Source: Dendrolimus kikuchii (lineage: Eukaryota > Arthropoda > Insecta > Lepidoptera > Lasiocampidae). From it: a DNA stretch of 64,000 nucleotides. The stretch lies in NCBI GenBank assembly GCA_019925095.2, contig CM034401.1, positions 16,714,338-16,778,337 of the forward strand, in the 5' to 3' direction. The notes under the pieces were generated by a model. It was not told where the DNA came from and ran no database searches. It saw nothing but the letters and a program-made list of their open reading frames with translations. The position numbers and the translations under genes are program-made. Each line of letters opens with the position of its first letter. Within the stretch, counting starts at the first letter, position 1. Positions 45,129 through 55,957 of this stretch are shown here, piece after piece.

Positions 45129-45676
45129 CTAGGATATGCCCGCGACTTTGTCCACGCTTGACTTGAAATTCCCACGAGATTCCCGAGACACAAAGTACCG
45201 CAGTATTTTAAAAAGAATGTAAGCTATCATTTTAATGAAAACTGTGTCGGAATAAGCTAAGGTTTATGCACCCGAAGAATTACAAACCACTCTTAGGAAA
45301 TTCCCGAGGAATTCCGGGCATAAAAAATATCACACATTTTATTACATAAAATTTACTATCGATCAGTGAAAAAATCACATTTAAATTCGTTTTTTTATAA
45401 TCTGGTCATTTTAAATAATTCCCAGAAATATTTCCGTGGGATTCTCGGGATAAAAAGTAGCGCAGGCTTTAAGTCTAAGACTTTGCTGTAGATCAGCGAA
45501 AACACAATAGAAATCGGCCTTATAGTTTTTACGTGAATCCCGAACAAACAGACAAGAAATCCAAAAAAAATTGGATCGTATTCTCTGTCGTTTATATAGT
45601 ATACCTATTCCAGTTGTTTTTTTTAATAGCTTCAATGTACAGACACGGCATGTTTAGAATTTTATAATATTATAGA
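45129..45676 (-). mobile_element. non-autonomous Helitron-like (family H2), longest copy
   Basis: On the minus strand it begins TCTATAATATTATAAAATTC after A and ends GCGGGCATATCCTAG before T; 548 bp. Repeated internal words TTCCCG(C/A)GGGATTC show the family itself contains short internal duplications. Confidence 0.87.
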
Positions 45677-45693
45677 TGTTTAGTTTTTAAGTC

Positions 45694-45945
45694 ATTATTG
45701 CATATGTTCAACAGACAGGCAGACGACCCACCTGATAGAAAGCGGTTACCATCAGTTATGGACATTCGTAACAACAAGGGTGCTATCAATATGCTGTTGC
45801 TCTCAAGGTTGTTATAGCGGCATACTCTAGACCAGTGTTGGTAGCCATCCAGACGAGCGAATACCCTACCACCTGGATGTGGGTTGCTTTATCGCCTCTT
45901 ACGACAGGCCGCGCGGCTGCAGGAAATTGTATTCTTTCTCCGTTT
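45694..45945 (-). repeat. Family S repeat, diverged antisense copy
   Basis: From CATTATTGCATATGTTCAAC to TTGTATTCTTTCTCCG, with an internal deletion between ATGCTGTTGCTCT and CAAGGTTGTTATAGC. Confidence 0.8.
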
Positions 45946-46037
45946 CTATATAGGTGAATACTCCAAATACTATGTTCATTTATTTATAATCTCCACGTTA
46001 ACGTAACTATTTCTACTATGTTCAGTTCACGGCAGTA

Positions 46038-46328
46038 AACATGGGAGAAAGAATACAATTTCCTGCGGCCGGGCGGTCTGTCGTAAGAGGCGACTTAACA
46101 ACCCACAGCCAGGTGGTAGACTGGATGGCTACCATCCCTGGTCTAAAGTATGTCGCCATAACAACCTTGAGTTGTGTTCCGGAATTAGTGACCAGGTTCC
46201 AGTTTCCCTTAAGAGAGCAGCAGCGCATTTGTAACAACTTTGGTGTTGCAAATGTCCATAGGCGATGGTAACCGCTTTCCATCAAGTGGGCCGTCTGCCT
46301 GTCTGCTGATCTGCAATAAAAAAAAGTA
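46038..46328 (+). repeat. Family S repeat, sense copy
   Basis: Starts at GGGAGAAAGAATACAATTTC and ends TGATCTGCAATAAAAAAAA. A small deletion removes the GGTATTTGCCC segment. Confidence 0.85.
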
Positions 46329-46589
46329 AGCAGAAAAATGATGAGGCAAACGAGAAGCGCGAGTGTATAAACTACTGTAAACGCAATTGATTAGAACATT
46401 TGATACTCTTGCGGTCTTCTTTTCTTGCCACTTTCCTGCTGTGTAAGCGGGGTCGAGGGTTAAGGTTGGAAATGTGCTCTATTATGACATACTTGCAGTC
46501 ACAATTAGATTGTTTCTGAAATTTTTTGTCTTAAAAACCATCTTGAATGAAGTTAAATACGTGTTGGAAATTTTGTATATACAATTTCC

Positions 46590-46640
46590 CTATCTCTATC
46601 TCTATCTCTATCTCTATCTCTATATATCTATCTCTATATA
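46590..46640. repeat. (TATCTC)n microsatellite
   Basis: About eight TATCTC units passing into TATA. It lies at the 5' edge of the following repeat. Confidence 0.9.
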
Positions 46641-46867
46641 AATATTATACACGCGAAAGTTTTTTAGAATGGATGTATAGATGTATGGATGTTTGTTTGT
46701 TACTCTTTCACGCAAATATTACTGAATGGATTTTGATGAAACTTTACAGTAATATAGCTTGCACATCAGAATAACACATAGGCTATAATTTATAAAGATA
46801 TAGTGTGAATTATCCAAAATATAACGATTTTCCATCACCACGCGGGTGAAACCGCAGGCGCAGCCAG
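46641..46867 (+). mobile_element. Helitron-like or related non-autonomous repeat
   Basis: Contains the standard phrases ACTGAATGGATTTTGATGAA and CACGCGGGTGAAACCGC, and ends GCGCAGCCAG before T, one base away from the expected CTAG. The 5' end is uncertain. Confidence 0.5.
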
Positions 46868-46879
46868 TCCATAATAATT

Positions 46880-47268
46880 GTTTAAATTGGTATCATAAAA
46901 ATGGAAAATTCATATTTAAGCTTAAGGTAAGAATTTTTTGTAAAATTATCCCGGAATGGGGTAAAAACTAACTGCAAATATTTATGTTGCGGGTAAATTT
47001 CAAACTAAAACTGCAGTAAAAGCTCTCTTTTACGCCTTTAAACTCAAAATCTGTTTAGTAACTAAATTTTGCGTTGCGAAAAGCGCCAGCCAGGTGCACT
47101 GATTGAATTACGAACTAAATTACCTGACTCCATATGAGAGTAAATTAAACTTTAATGTGCTAGGAGTAACTGTTAGCCGCAGTTCATTATTTAAACTATT
47201 GTTAAACTTTATCTTAGAACTTTCACTGTATATGCTAAGGTTTTGTTATATCTGCTTTATGTAGAAGT
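46880..47268. other. intergenic, nothing recognised
   Basis: No supported feature. Confidence 0.3.
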
Positions 47269-47279
47269 AAATTACAGTA

Positions 47280-47726
47280 ATAGAGAAATGAAAGTAGAGT
47301 AAACGCGGTCGAGATGCGAGCACTGCGCAAAATCTGCGGAGTGACGCTCGCGGACCGCGTTCGTAATACCGAAGTTAGAGAGAGAGTTGGTCTGAAAGAG
47401 AGCGTCGGGGTGAAGGTAAGGAAAGGTATGCTCCGGTGGTTCGGGCATGTGGAAAGAATGCATGATGAAAGAATGACTAAACAGATATACAATGCAAAAG
47501 TGGATGGATGCAGAAGTCGTGGAAGGCCACGACACATCTTCCATGATCAAATTGATCGTGTACTAGCAGAAGGTGATGTCAGGAGCCTTAAGAACAGACG
47601 AGCATGCATGACAAGAGCTATTAATGTCAAAGAAGCAAGTGAGGTGTGTAAGAATAAGCCTGAATGGCGCTCTGTTGTTCGTGCCTACCCCGCAAGGGAA
47701 CTGGCGTGAAGTTATGTATGTATGTA
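47280..47726 (+). mobile_element. RTE-type LINE, 5'-truncated, 11-bp target duplication
   Basis: Codes without stops for the last 132 residues (MRALRKICGVTLADRVRNTE to AYPARELA), followed by (ATGT)n. AAATTACAGTA is repeated at 47269-47279 and 47727-47737. A few extra bases (ATAGAGAA) lie at the 5' junction. An uninterrupted frame implies a young insertion. Confidence 0.9.
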
Positions 47727-47814
47727 AAATTACAGTATATTCACGAGCATTTGAATCATCCACGTGCATGTCATACGTCCTATAATTCCCGGTTCCATGG
47801 TGAAAATATTTTTT

Positions 47815-47995
47815 TATAGCTGGAGTACAGCAGAGAGGCAGATGACCCACCTGATGGAAAGCGGTTACCGTCGCCTATAGATGTTTTCCATTTCAGAGAT
47901 CAACACGCCGCCGGCCTCAAAGGTACTGCTGGAATCTCCAATACCTGAACACAACTTAAAGTTGTTATGGCTGCATAATCTAGACCAGCGGTGTA
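47815..47995 (-). repeat. Family S repeat, strongly diverged
   Basis: TTATAGCTGGAGTACAGCAG, ACCCACCTGATGGAAAGCGG, TTACCGTCGCCTATAGATG and AAGTTGTTATGGCTGCATAA are recognisable. An old copy. Confidence 0.75.
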
Positions 47996-48024
47996 ATCGA
48001 TCATCATAAAACAAATACTTACAT

Positions 48025-48157
48025 TTACTTTACATGACGAGAGCCATGAATGTCAAAGAAGCGAGTGAGGTGTGTAAGAATAAGCCTGAATGGCGCTCTG
48101 TTGTTCGTGCCTACCCTGCAAGGGAACTGGCCTGAAGCTATGTATGTGTATGTATGT
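48025..48157 (+). mobile_element. RTE 3' fragment with 12-bp target duplication
   Basis: 133 bp: the last ~30 codons (ATGAATGTCAAAGAAGCGAG, GCCTACCCTGCAAGGGAACT), then a TATG-type tail. AAATACTTACAT is repeated at 48013-48024 and 48158-48169. Confidence 0.88.
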
Positions 48158-48169
48158 AAATACTTACAT

Positions 48170-48761
48170 GTAATTATGCAGGTGATTTATTTACTTTTGA
48201 CCCGATACGAGCAAGTTTAAAAAAGTGGTAAGTTATGTGTGTCTCTACTGCCGTCACAGGTCCCGGTAGATGAGGTAAACCCAAAAAATTATGCCTTTAT
48301 GAAGTGAGGAATGTTATGCGTTCTAATAGATAGCGACTGTGAAGGCTGCTAAAACTGGGGAAAACAAAGTAAGAATTCGAATCCCACTCTTCAAATTTGA
48401 CGACGCCTCAGGATTTAAATCCCGGTTGCGTTTGGAGCAACCCCAGGTTAGGGTTAGTGTTGGAAAATCTTTTAAGGAAAAAGATTGTGCTTTTAAAAAA
48501 TCCACATAATAATGAAATGTTTGTCTATGACATTAAAATAAATGAGGTTTTACAACAGTTGGCTCTAGGAAAATAAAGAAGATGACTAATTTTCTTTTGT
48601 TTGCTATTAGAATGATTTTAATCACCCTAAGAAACTCATATTGTTAAATTTATACTGTTGTTCATAATTTAAACAAAGTTAAAATCATATTAAGCCCTAA
48701 TCAACTGACTAACAGTGAATTGTTGTTTATTTTTATTACCTTACTATAATTTACTATCTAT
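48170..48761. other. intergenic, nothing recognised
   Basis: No supported feature. Confidence 0.3.
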
Positions 48762-48775
48762 TAAGAATTAAATCA

Positions 48776-49003
48776 CGATATTTTCCTTCACCGTTGTAAG
48801 CACGCGATAATTGTAACAATATGCATATTCTGCCAGGATCGAACCCGCGCCCTTTGAGTTTGGGACTTTGCAACCTGCACATCGAGATAACCTATGTGTT
48901 AAACCTGCTAAGCTGTCTTGGACAAGCGTGGCGGGTATACTTTCCGCTCGCCCAATTATGGGAGACCCGAGACTAGCAGTGGGACATTTATGGGCTGATA
49001 TTA
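48776..49003. repeat. tRNA-type SINE (family T1) with internal inversion
   Basis: Two halves of the SINE at 50842-51135 in opposite orientation. About 48776-48866 is the 5' part, inverted (TTTTCCTTCACCGTTGTAAG, GCCAGGATCGAACCCGCGCC). About 48867-49003 is the 3' part in sense (GCAACCTGCACATC, GTGGGACATTTATGGGCTGA). TAAGAATTAAATCA (14 bp) flanks the whole at 48762-48775 and 49004-49017. This is the structure left by twin priming during target-primed reverse transcription. Confidence 0.85.
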
Positions 49004-49020
49004 TAAGAATTAAATCAGGT

Positions 49021-49185
49021 TAAGTCACTACTTTAACATTACCTAGCGACATTTGACATCGTTGTCTTCATTGGTCACGTGTATTGAAAAGTAGCCGAAA
49101 CGTCGAAACAAAAATCAAATAAATAAAATTCCGCGCTTAAAACGGTTAAATAGTAGTTTTAATTAAAACTACGTTTTAAACTTAA
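49021..49185. mobile_element. fold-back/Penelope-like terminus fragment
   Basis: Shares CCGAAACGTCGAAACAAAAA, TAAAATTCCGCGCTTAAAAC and the arm with 7330-7446. A perfect 20-bp palindrome GTAGTTTTAATTAAAACTAC spans 49153-49172 where two arms meet head to head. It starts four bases after the twin-primed SINE duplication. Confidence 0.55.
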
Positions 49186-49599
49186 AGCTCTAGAAAGCGT
49201 AACAGGCTAACTTTATTATTTTCTCCAAGCAACACAGACATTTAAATTTTGTACGCGTTCTCGAAGAAATATTCAAATATAAGCATTATATAAACATTTT
49301 AAAAGGTTTATCTTGTCACTTATGAGTGGCAGAATAAATTGCTTGAGAAGCAAAACGGTATCTTATATGAGCTAAAAGAATTATTATGTATGTATTTTTG
49401 TAACGACATTTTCTTAGACACCTACTAATTGTATTTTAGCAGTTTGTAAGACTTAAATAAGTGGCCACGTGAGAGTCGGACTTACGGATGGAGAGTTTTT
49501 CTATAAATACAATGCGGATATGAGGTCTTGTGCAATATGCAGGAGCTCGCTCTTCTATGCCATACGTGAGCGAGCTATGCAATGAACTCCCCCTCCCAC
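49186..49599. other. intergenic, nothing recognised
   Basis: No supported feature. Confidence 0.3.
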
Positions 49600-49755
49600 G
49601 GTTGTCCCAGAGCGCCACAATATGGGTCTCTTCAAAAAGGGCGTAAGCAGATATCTAAAGTCTTCCTTCAATCGGCTCCTTTAGTCTTGCAGATGTCCAT
49701 GGGCGACGGTAGCCACTTGCCATCAAGTGGACCCATTTGTCAGTTTGCCTACAAG
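49600..49755 (+). pseudogene. LINE family L4 C-terminus and 3' UTR
   Basis: Encodes MGLFKKGVSRYLKSSFNRLL then stop, followed by the 3' UTR TGTCCATGGGCGACGGTAGC, CACTTGCCATCAAGTGGACC and CAGTTTGCC. This UTR is the segment whose relatives form the 3' end of family S. 5'-truncated. Confidence 0.7.
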
Positions 49756-50520
49756 CAAACATCAAAAAATATATTTAAAAATGCATACATTTCTTGTATA
49801 TGTTGGGTATTGGTGATAACACGATAACGACACTCGCCGGCCGCTGTTATATGACTGCACGTCACTTAATCCCGTACTGCACTCACTACTTACTATATTT
49901 GTAGTTGTATATTTTTTGTTCTATATTCTTTGTTTAAATTCCATAAATAGCTCAATTAATTTAGAAGTTTCTAAAATATTACAAGCAAAATTTACTTGAA
50001 ATTAGCTTAATTATACACGTAGCTGTATGAAGTGAATATTTATGCGGTAATCTCGAAATATATAACTATTCGGATATTTTTTTAAATTTTGACACTTCTT
50101 GTACAGTGGCGGAATAAAAAAGTTCGCCAATTTTCAAATTGCTTCATTTAACGTTCCGCGAGCACATGTTACCTTTTCAAACTAAGTTACAGAACAGACT
50201 GTTCCACAGAAAATTATGTTTAACTGTTTGGCAATAAAGTTAAAAAATATTTGGATCAAAGTTGTTTGATTTTCTATCTTGCCTAAGAAGATTGTCTAGA
50301 GATGTAAAACTTTTTATTGGTTTTAATATTTATCATAAGCGTAGTGATTATATTCTCTTGTTTTTTATTGCTAACCTCGGCGTCTGTCATTGCTAGAATT
50401 GCAATTTTCTTTTTTCACGATTCTATCTATACATACAAATAAATAAAATAAGTGTCTGTTTATAATATCAGAATAACAGCTTCTTACTAAATGTATATGA
50501 CAGTATATACGGCACCTATA
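49756..50520. other. intergenic, nothing recognised
   Basis: AT-rich, no supported feature. Confidence 0.3.
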
Positions 50521-50539
50521 TAAAAAATCATTTATAAAC

Positions 50540-50695
50540 ATTTTTGTTTATCTGGATGTTCCGGCTAATCTCTGAAACGGCTGAACGGATTTTGACGGGT
50601 CTTTCACTGAAAAATGGCTGATGTTATAATTTAGGCTACCTCTTTTTTAGGATTTCAAGAAAAATTCACGCGGACGAAGTAGTGGGCACAGTTAG
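50540..50695 (+). mobile_element. Helitron-like 3' part, diverged
   Basis: GGCTGAACGGATTTTGACGG and CACGCGGACGAAGTAGTGGG, then CACAGTTAG before T: the 3' end of a Helitron-type repeat with one mutation in CTAG. The 5' end is not found. Confidence 0.5.
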
Positions 50696-50841
50696 TATTT
50701 AATAACCGTAACATTTATTAAAACGTTGACAGTACTGTTTCTTGTACTCGTGCAAGCAAAAGTCGACTTTAAGGTGAAGAACATTTTAATTCCGTGAGTG
50801 TACATGGGCAAAACCTCTATATGTGTAACAATTTTCATATA

Positions 50842-51135
50842 ATATCAGCCCATAAATGTCCCACTGCTGGGCTCAGGCCTCCCATTATAGGGGGAACGGA
50901 CATAAACCCGCCACGCTTGTCCAAGGCGACTTGGCAGATTTGACACATCGGTTATCTGGATGTGCAAGTTGCATCACGATGTTTTCCTTCACCGTTAGTA
51001 GCACGTGGTAATTGTAAGAATATGCACATTAGATCAGAAAACTGACTAAGTGGTGCATGCGTTCCGGCCAGGATCGAACCCGCGCCCTTTGAGTTTGGGA
51101 CGCGTGCACTAGCCATTACGCTACCACGACTTTCG
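50842..51135 (-). repeat. tRNA-type SINE (family T1), full length, 12-bp target duplication
   Basis: On the minus strand the head has A-box TAGCGTAATGG (51113-51123) and B-box GGTTCGATCC (51071-51080), about 33 bp apart, as in a tRNA-derived polymerase III promoter. The body ends CAGTGGGACATTTATGGGCT then GATATT. AATTTTCATATA is repeated at 50830-50841 and 51136-51147. Confidence 0.9.
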
Positions 51136-51147
51136 AATTTTCATATA

Positions 51148-53264
51148 TCAAGGACTAAATCAGCCACAAACTACAGTGGTAGTAGTAGAGTCTAGTTAAG
51201 TATGTTTTAAATATAAACTGATTTCATATTAAATAAATATGTTTTGAATAATAAAACATAAAAAAGCGAGAGAGGATTGACCTCTGGGCACATTTAGTTG
51301 TGTAGAGTTTAGGAACTTTACCGAGTTACGTCTTTTACTACCTGATTGTCATTCTTATTCATTCGTCTTTTACAGTAATGATATCAATTCAAAACGTTAG
51401 ACTCTTATAACACAGTCAAGCGTTGGTTTGGAAATTTCCACATCATACACAAAAACCAGACCAATACACGCTCAAACTTGTGCCCAATCTCAGTCAATCG
51501 TATATCATCCTTACCCTTGAGATCAAAGATTGATAAATTTCAGCTTACAACTGATATAGGCCGTTCGCAGACGTCCTGGCCCTGAATTTATTGCCCGGTC
51601 ATTGTATAAACATTATTAAACATATATTAATATTCCACATGTGTCGTGCCTATTAATATACGAGTATGTAACATGATACATATATATTATTTTTGCAAGT
51701 TTGTTGTTTGTTATTACGTGACTGATATCGTAGAGGAGATTTTCTTTCAACCAATAATTTGGGGTCGCAACTATGTCTTTTCCTTGTATACCCCATCATC
51801 CTGGCACATCATAAATTTCCATATCGTCGTTTACACAATTCATCATCTCTTTTTTGCTTACCCTTTATTCGTATATCCATCTTCTACTTTAATATTGTTG
51901 TTGTCACATGATTGTCGGTCTTCTTCATTACGCGCCCATACTACGTAAATCTTCTCAATTTTTCAGTCACTGATGTAACTTTCAAAACGCTCCCCACCGA
52001 TAGTGATCTAGAATCAATTGTTTATTTGGAAATATGTATATCGAGCCTTTACCGTCATTTTATTGTAAGCGATATTTGCACCTAAGTATATTTTTCGTTG
52101 CAGAAGGTACTTTAAAAACTGACAGTTTTTTATTCAGTAGAGTGTAATCTAACTAAAACTGAAAGTCTTAAAATAAAATTATAGTTTTAAATTGCTTTTA
52201 CAACAAAAAGATATAATTAAATCAAAATGTCGCTTACGACAAATTGGCGGTAAAAGCTCGATATAGTAGTTTCACTTTTATGTTTTTTGTATGTATAATA
52301 TGGTGTAAATACTTGTAAAAATATGTTGTATATGAAAATAAAGTATAATACTTTCAAAAACCCCTTTATGCAGTTACTTCTTACCTTATCCATTCTTGTA
52401 ACACTGTACATTTTTTTTAATAACGCAGGGAATGTCTTTGAACACGATCCTTGTACCTCGGGGAGGACACCGAGGGGAATATGGTCCTCTCAACGACTGT
52501 AACCCAACGTGGCCTTCAAGCGGAGGCCTCGGGGATCTCGGTCGTCAGACTACCCACTAAACCTAACCTGCCCCCTTTTCTCACACTTTTACGGGACGCC
52601 ACAGGAACTAGTTCATAGATACTACATCTGTGGCGCCCCTACGTAAACAATATACATCTATTTTAAAATTCTCAGCTTAATAGGGCTATATCTAAATAGT
52701 TTTTAATTCTAGTCTGATTCTTTAAAACTTTCATTGCCGGTTACTCGTTCACTAAATGGTTCAAAACTTGAATAGAAAATTATTAAAACTCCATATTATT
52801 TTGTCTTATTATCTCTAAAAAATAGAAGGAATGACATATCAAAAAGCTCTCGTTTTACGGGGGGTCTATAGCGTCATCTATGTATATATTCAGGGGCTCT
52901 TAAGTTACACTTTTTCCTAGTACCGTTCGTTCTAAGATTCCAGGGAAAAAGAAGAATTTGTCACTTTTTTTCGAAACTAATCTGTGAATGCGATTTTGGA
53001 CGGAGTTTTCGGTAATATACGATAATAAACCGAACAGAGGAAAAAAGGAATTAATCTTAGCTTTATTAAAGTTTAAAAAATCGCATGTAGGGAAAAAGCA
53101 GCACAGCATACCTAAAAAGTACAGGGAAAAATAGGTTTGTCAGTGACATAATTTGTCACTTTTCCCTGTTAAATCTGACTTAAGATAGTTTTGAAATTTT
53201 TTATGCTTGAAACCTTTTTGATTTGAAGTGATTAAACTTATATTTTACAAGCTTTTATTTAAAT
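51148..53264. other. intergenic, no gene recognised
   Basis: Over 2 kb. A moderately GC-rich patch at 52430-52645 (GTACCTCGGGGAGGACACCG, CTGTGGCGCCCCTACG) may be an unidentified repeat. A 100-codon plus frame at 51646-51948 is AT-driven and not convincing. Confidence 0.3.
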
Positions 53265-53540
53265 TGCAATGGATGTATGTATGTAAGTTCGGGTAGAATC
53301 TTGCAAGTTAAATTTGACCAACTTCCCGGTTTCCGATTGAGCTGAAATTTTGCACCCATATATATATCGCGTGACAATGCAATAATATGGTACCATGGAG
53401 CTGATCTGATGATGGAGTCGGAAGGTGGCCATACGAACTCCTGTACTAAGTAAGATGGACCCGTCGTGTTTGGGCTCGTTCTACTTGTCTTGGCTACCAC
53501 TCTGCTGCTATATGATATCCAGGATCTCAAAAGCTTGTAT
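53265..53540. repeat. suspected interspersed repeat
   Basis: GGATGTATGTATGTAAGTTC, AGCTGATCTGATGATGGAGT and GGAAGGTGGCCAT are phrases that recur in lepidopteran repeats as I remember them. There is only one copy here, so this rests on memory. Confidence 0.35.
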
Positions 53541-54101
53541 TTAAAAACCTATTTAAAAAAGCTTATTTGTTTTATTGTGATACTTACGGGTTTCCGAAAC
53601 ACAAGGTTCCAAACTTGAAAATGCGATATCTCAAAATCAACGTTGCTTGACAAGTTGGTCTTTTTCCTTGGGGTCTTCATAATTTATTGCAGTGCTTAAT
53701 TCTTCGGTCAAAGCATTGTTACAAAAATGAAAATCTCAATTACGCTAAGCTTTACAATTAATACGCGCTAAGATTAAAACCATTTCGGACAAGGGAGGTC
53801 GTTTGCATGAATTAATTTGAGTGCACAACGGAAAAGTAGGAGAATCTGGGACAGACGTGACGGGCAAACGGATTGTCCATTAAAGAGACATTCGAGGATT
53901 TAAAATTTCCTTTAATTTCAAAGTTGAGTGGAGTGGGAGACTCATGGATGTGGAACCACGTGCGTGACACTTTTATGGATGTTTAGGCATGCAATAAATT
54001 TATACACACATGACATTAATGTATAACGTAGAAGATTGTGGGTAATCCAACAATATATATATATATAATTATGAAAATCAAAAAATCTACTTCAGTTTAA
54101 T
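53541..54101. other. intergenic, nothing recognised
   Basis: A short (TA)n at 54054-54066. Nothing else. Confidence 0.3.
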
Positions 54102-54256
54102 AGACTATATTATGAGCTTAAAGCCTAAGTTAAATACCCGCATTAAGTTTAGTAACAAGCGGAGTTCATTAATTTTCTTTCGGTTTATATTTTCCAATGG
54201 ATTCCTGCTTGCTACTAAATTTAATGCTTAAAGGCTTTAAGCTCATAATATAGTCT
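54102..54256. mobile_element. 155-bp inverted-repeat element
   Basis: AGACTATATTATGAGCTTAA then AGCC at the left is the exact reverse complement of the right end (24 bp). Further partial pairing continues (GCATTAAGTTTAGTAACAAG against CTTGCTACTAAATTTAATGC). Flanks do not give a clear target duplication. Confidence 0.75.
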
Positions 54257-54463
54257 TCTAAAGAGAATTAGACTTTACTTTGTTTATAGTTTATTTTAAT
54301 TTTGTTTTCTGTTTTGAATCTTGTCTCGGGCTTTTAGTGCATTACTTTTAAATCGTCTTTTTTGCAGTCCGGTTTTTGATTTTATTAATTATTTATTTAA
54401 TTTTAGACTGTTTAGTGTCAGGGCACACCCTTCTGAACAAAAAACTTTTTAAACCAATTTATA

Positions 54464-55330
54464 GATAGATAGATAATACATTTTTATACACCAATATAAT
54501 AATGAACATAAAGACTAAAAATATATCTAATGTACAAAGGGCGATCTTATCGCTAAAAAGTGATCTCTTCCAGACAACCCCAGGAATGAATTGAGATGAT
54601 AATGGCGATGGTGGTTTACGTAACATAAAGCTTACTTACTTTTTAATAATAAATACATGAATTATACATATTAAATAGATTACTTAAGAACATACCATAA
54701 AAATACATATCTACAAAATATATAAATGTTTATAGATGAATTTAAATATCATATTCCAACGACAGGTAGTATTTTTTAGTCATAGTTTTAAAAATCAGTA
54801 GCGATTGTGCTTGTCTGATAGCAACAGTAGTAGTAGAAGGTAATAGTAGCAGTAGTAGAAGGGCGTAAATTATAAGAGCACGAAAAAAATTCAAACCTTC
54901 TTTAAGGTAATCAAAAGTACTCGGGACAAATAAAATGTTATAGAGATATGAAAGAATGTGAGTATTCCGGCGAAATCGAATTGGTAACCACTTGAGTTTT
55001 TTCGGAATTCAGAGACATGGTCATACTTGCGTAGGCCAAATATGCATTGCAAACCCTATGCAAAAATTTTGGAGGCGCTCAAGTTTATTAAGTTGTTCTT
55101 GGGTTAAATTTAGATAGCTAACGAATAAGGACTTGGCTAGCTTCATTTTGGTGGTAGTGGGTAAGAAATTCCTTAACCTTTCAAGGGATTTGGATGAGAG
55201 ATATAGCCGCCGTCTTAATTAGGTGATATGAGGTCGACAAGACAGCTCACTGTCAAATATAACGCCAAGTTTTTCTACCTTATCAAAAAGGAATGATTGT
55301 CCTGTCAAACATTATGCTAGGTATGGTACT
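54464..55330 (-). pseudogene. LINE family L5: C-terminal coding remnant with 3' UTR
   Basis: From the high coordinate the minus strand reads LGVIFDSELSCRPHI (thumb region), LNKLERLQNFCIGFA-like text, KLKWLPIRFRRNTHILSYLY, NILFVPS and AIRQAQSLLIFKTMTKKYYL, then stop, then a 3' UTR with AGAGATCACTTTTTAGCGAT and a (TATC)n tail. Frameshifts separate the blocks and a CAG/TAG-rich stretch (54828-54865) has expanded inside it. The 3' UTR is what links the orphan fragments at 26512, 34663, 60861 and 62510 to this family. Confidence 0.72.
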
Positions 55331-55947
55331 CGAGTCGACCATTATAACTTACCAATTTATTATTTGTAATTAAATTTAAATATATATTTTGTATATATTT
55401 TTGTAATTCTCTTTTAATTGCCTTTATTTTGATACCCTACTCGATAGGTTTGGTTAATTTTTTTATTAACTCTACTATTTCGTGCTAAAAATCCGGCATC
55501 TTTTTCAAACACCTATTTAAGGACATTTGGGTTTTTAAGACTAATATAACGACACATTAAGTGTCAAAATCCATCAAACTATTTGTAACATACGAGCTAA
55601 TAAAGAAATTTACAAACATACAAGATAAGAGCGAAAAACATAATTCTTCCTTAGCAGTCGGGTAAAAATAATGCCCAATTTAAGTTCGAGCGGAATTAAA
55701 GCTTAAACAAACATTTTTGTTTAATATATAAACATTTACAAAGAGTAAAAATGTGTGTCTTTACCATTTTTTGTGTGGATAAAAGACTAATTGCTAGCAG
55801 TATGTATGTATAATAACTCTTGAACCGCTGTTCTAAACGACTTTATCAGAAGACGCAAACATGTGGAATAGTTTTAAAAATATATTAAGTTTAGACAAGA
55901 CATATTAACTTTAATACTTAAGTAACCGTTTACTTAAAACTGTATTT
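55331..55947. other. intergenic, nothing recognised
   Basis: AT-rich, no supported feature. Confidence 0.3.
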
Positions 55948-55957
55948 CTCTAATATT

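Noticed and set aside
51646..51948. 100-codon frame as host gene
   Set aside because: Composition follows AT-rich DNA, with many Tyr, Ile and Phe; no domain and no exon signals.
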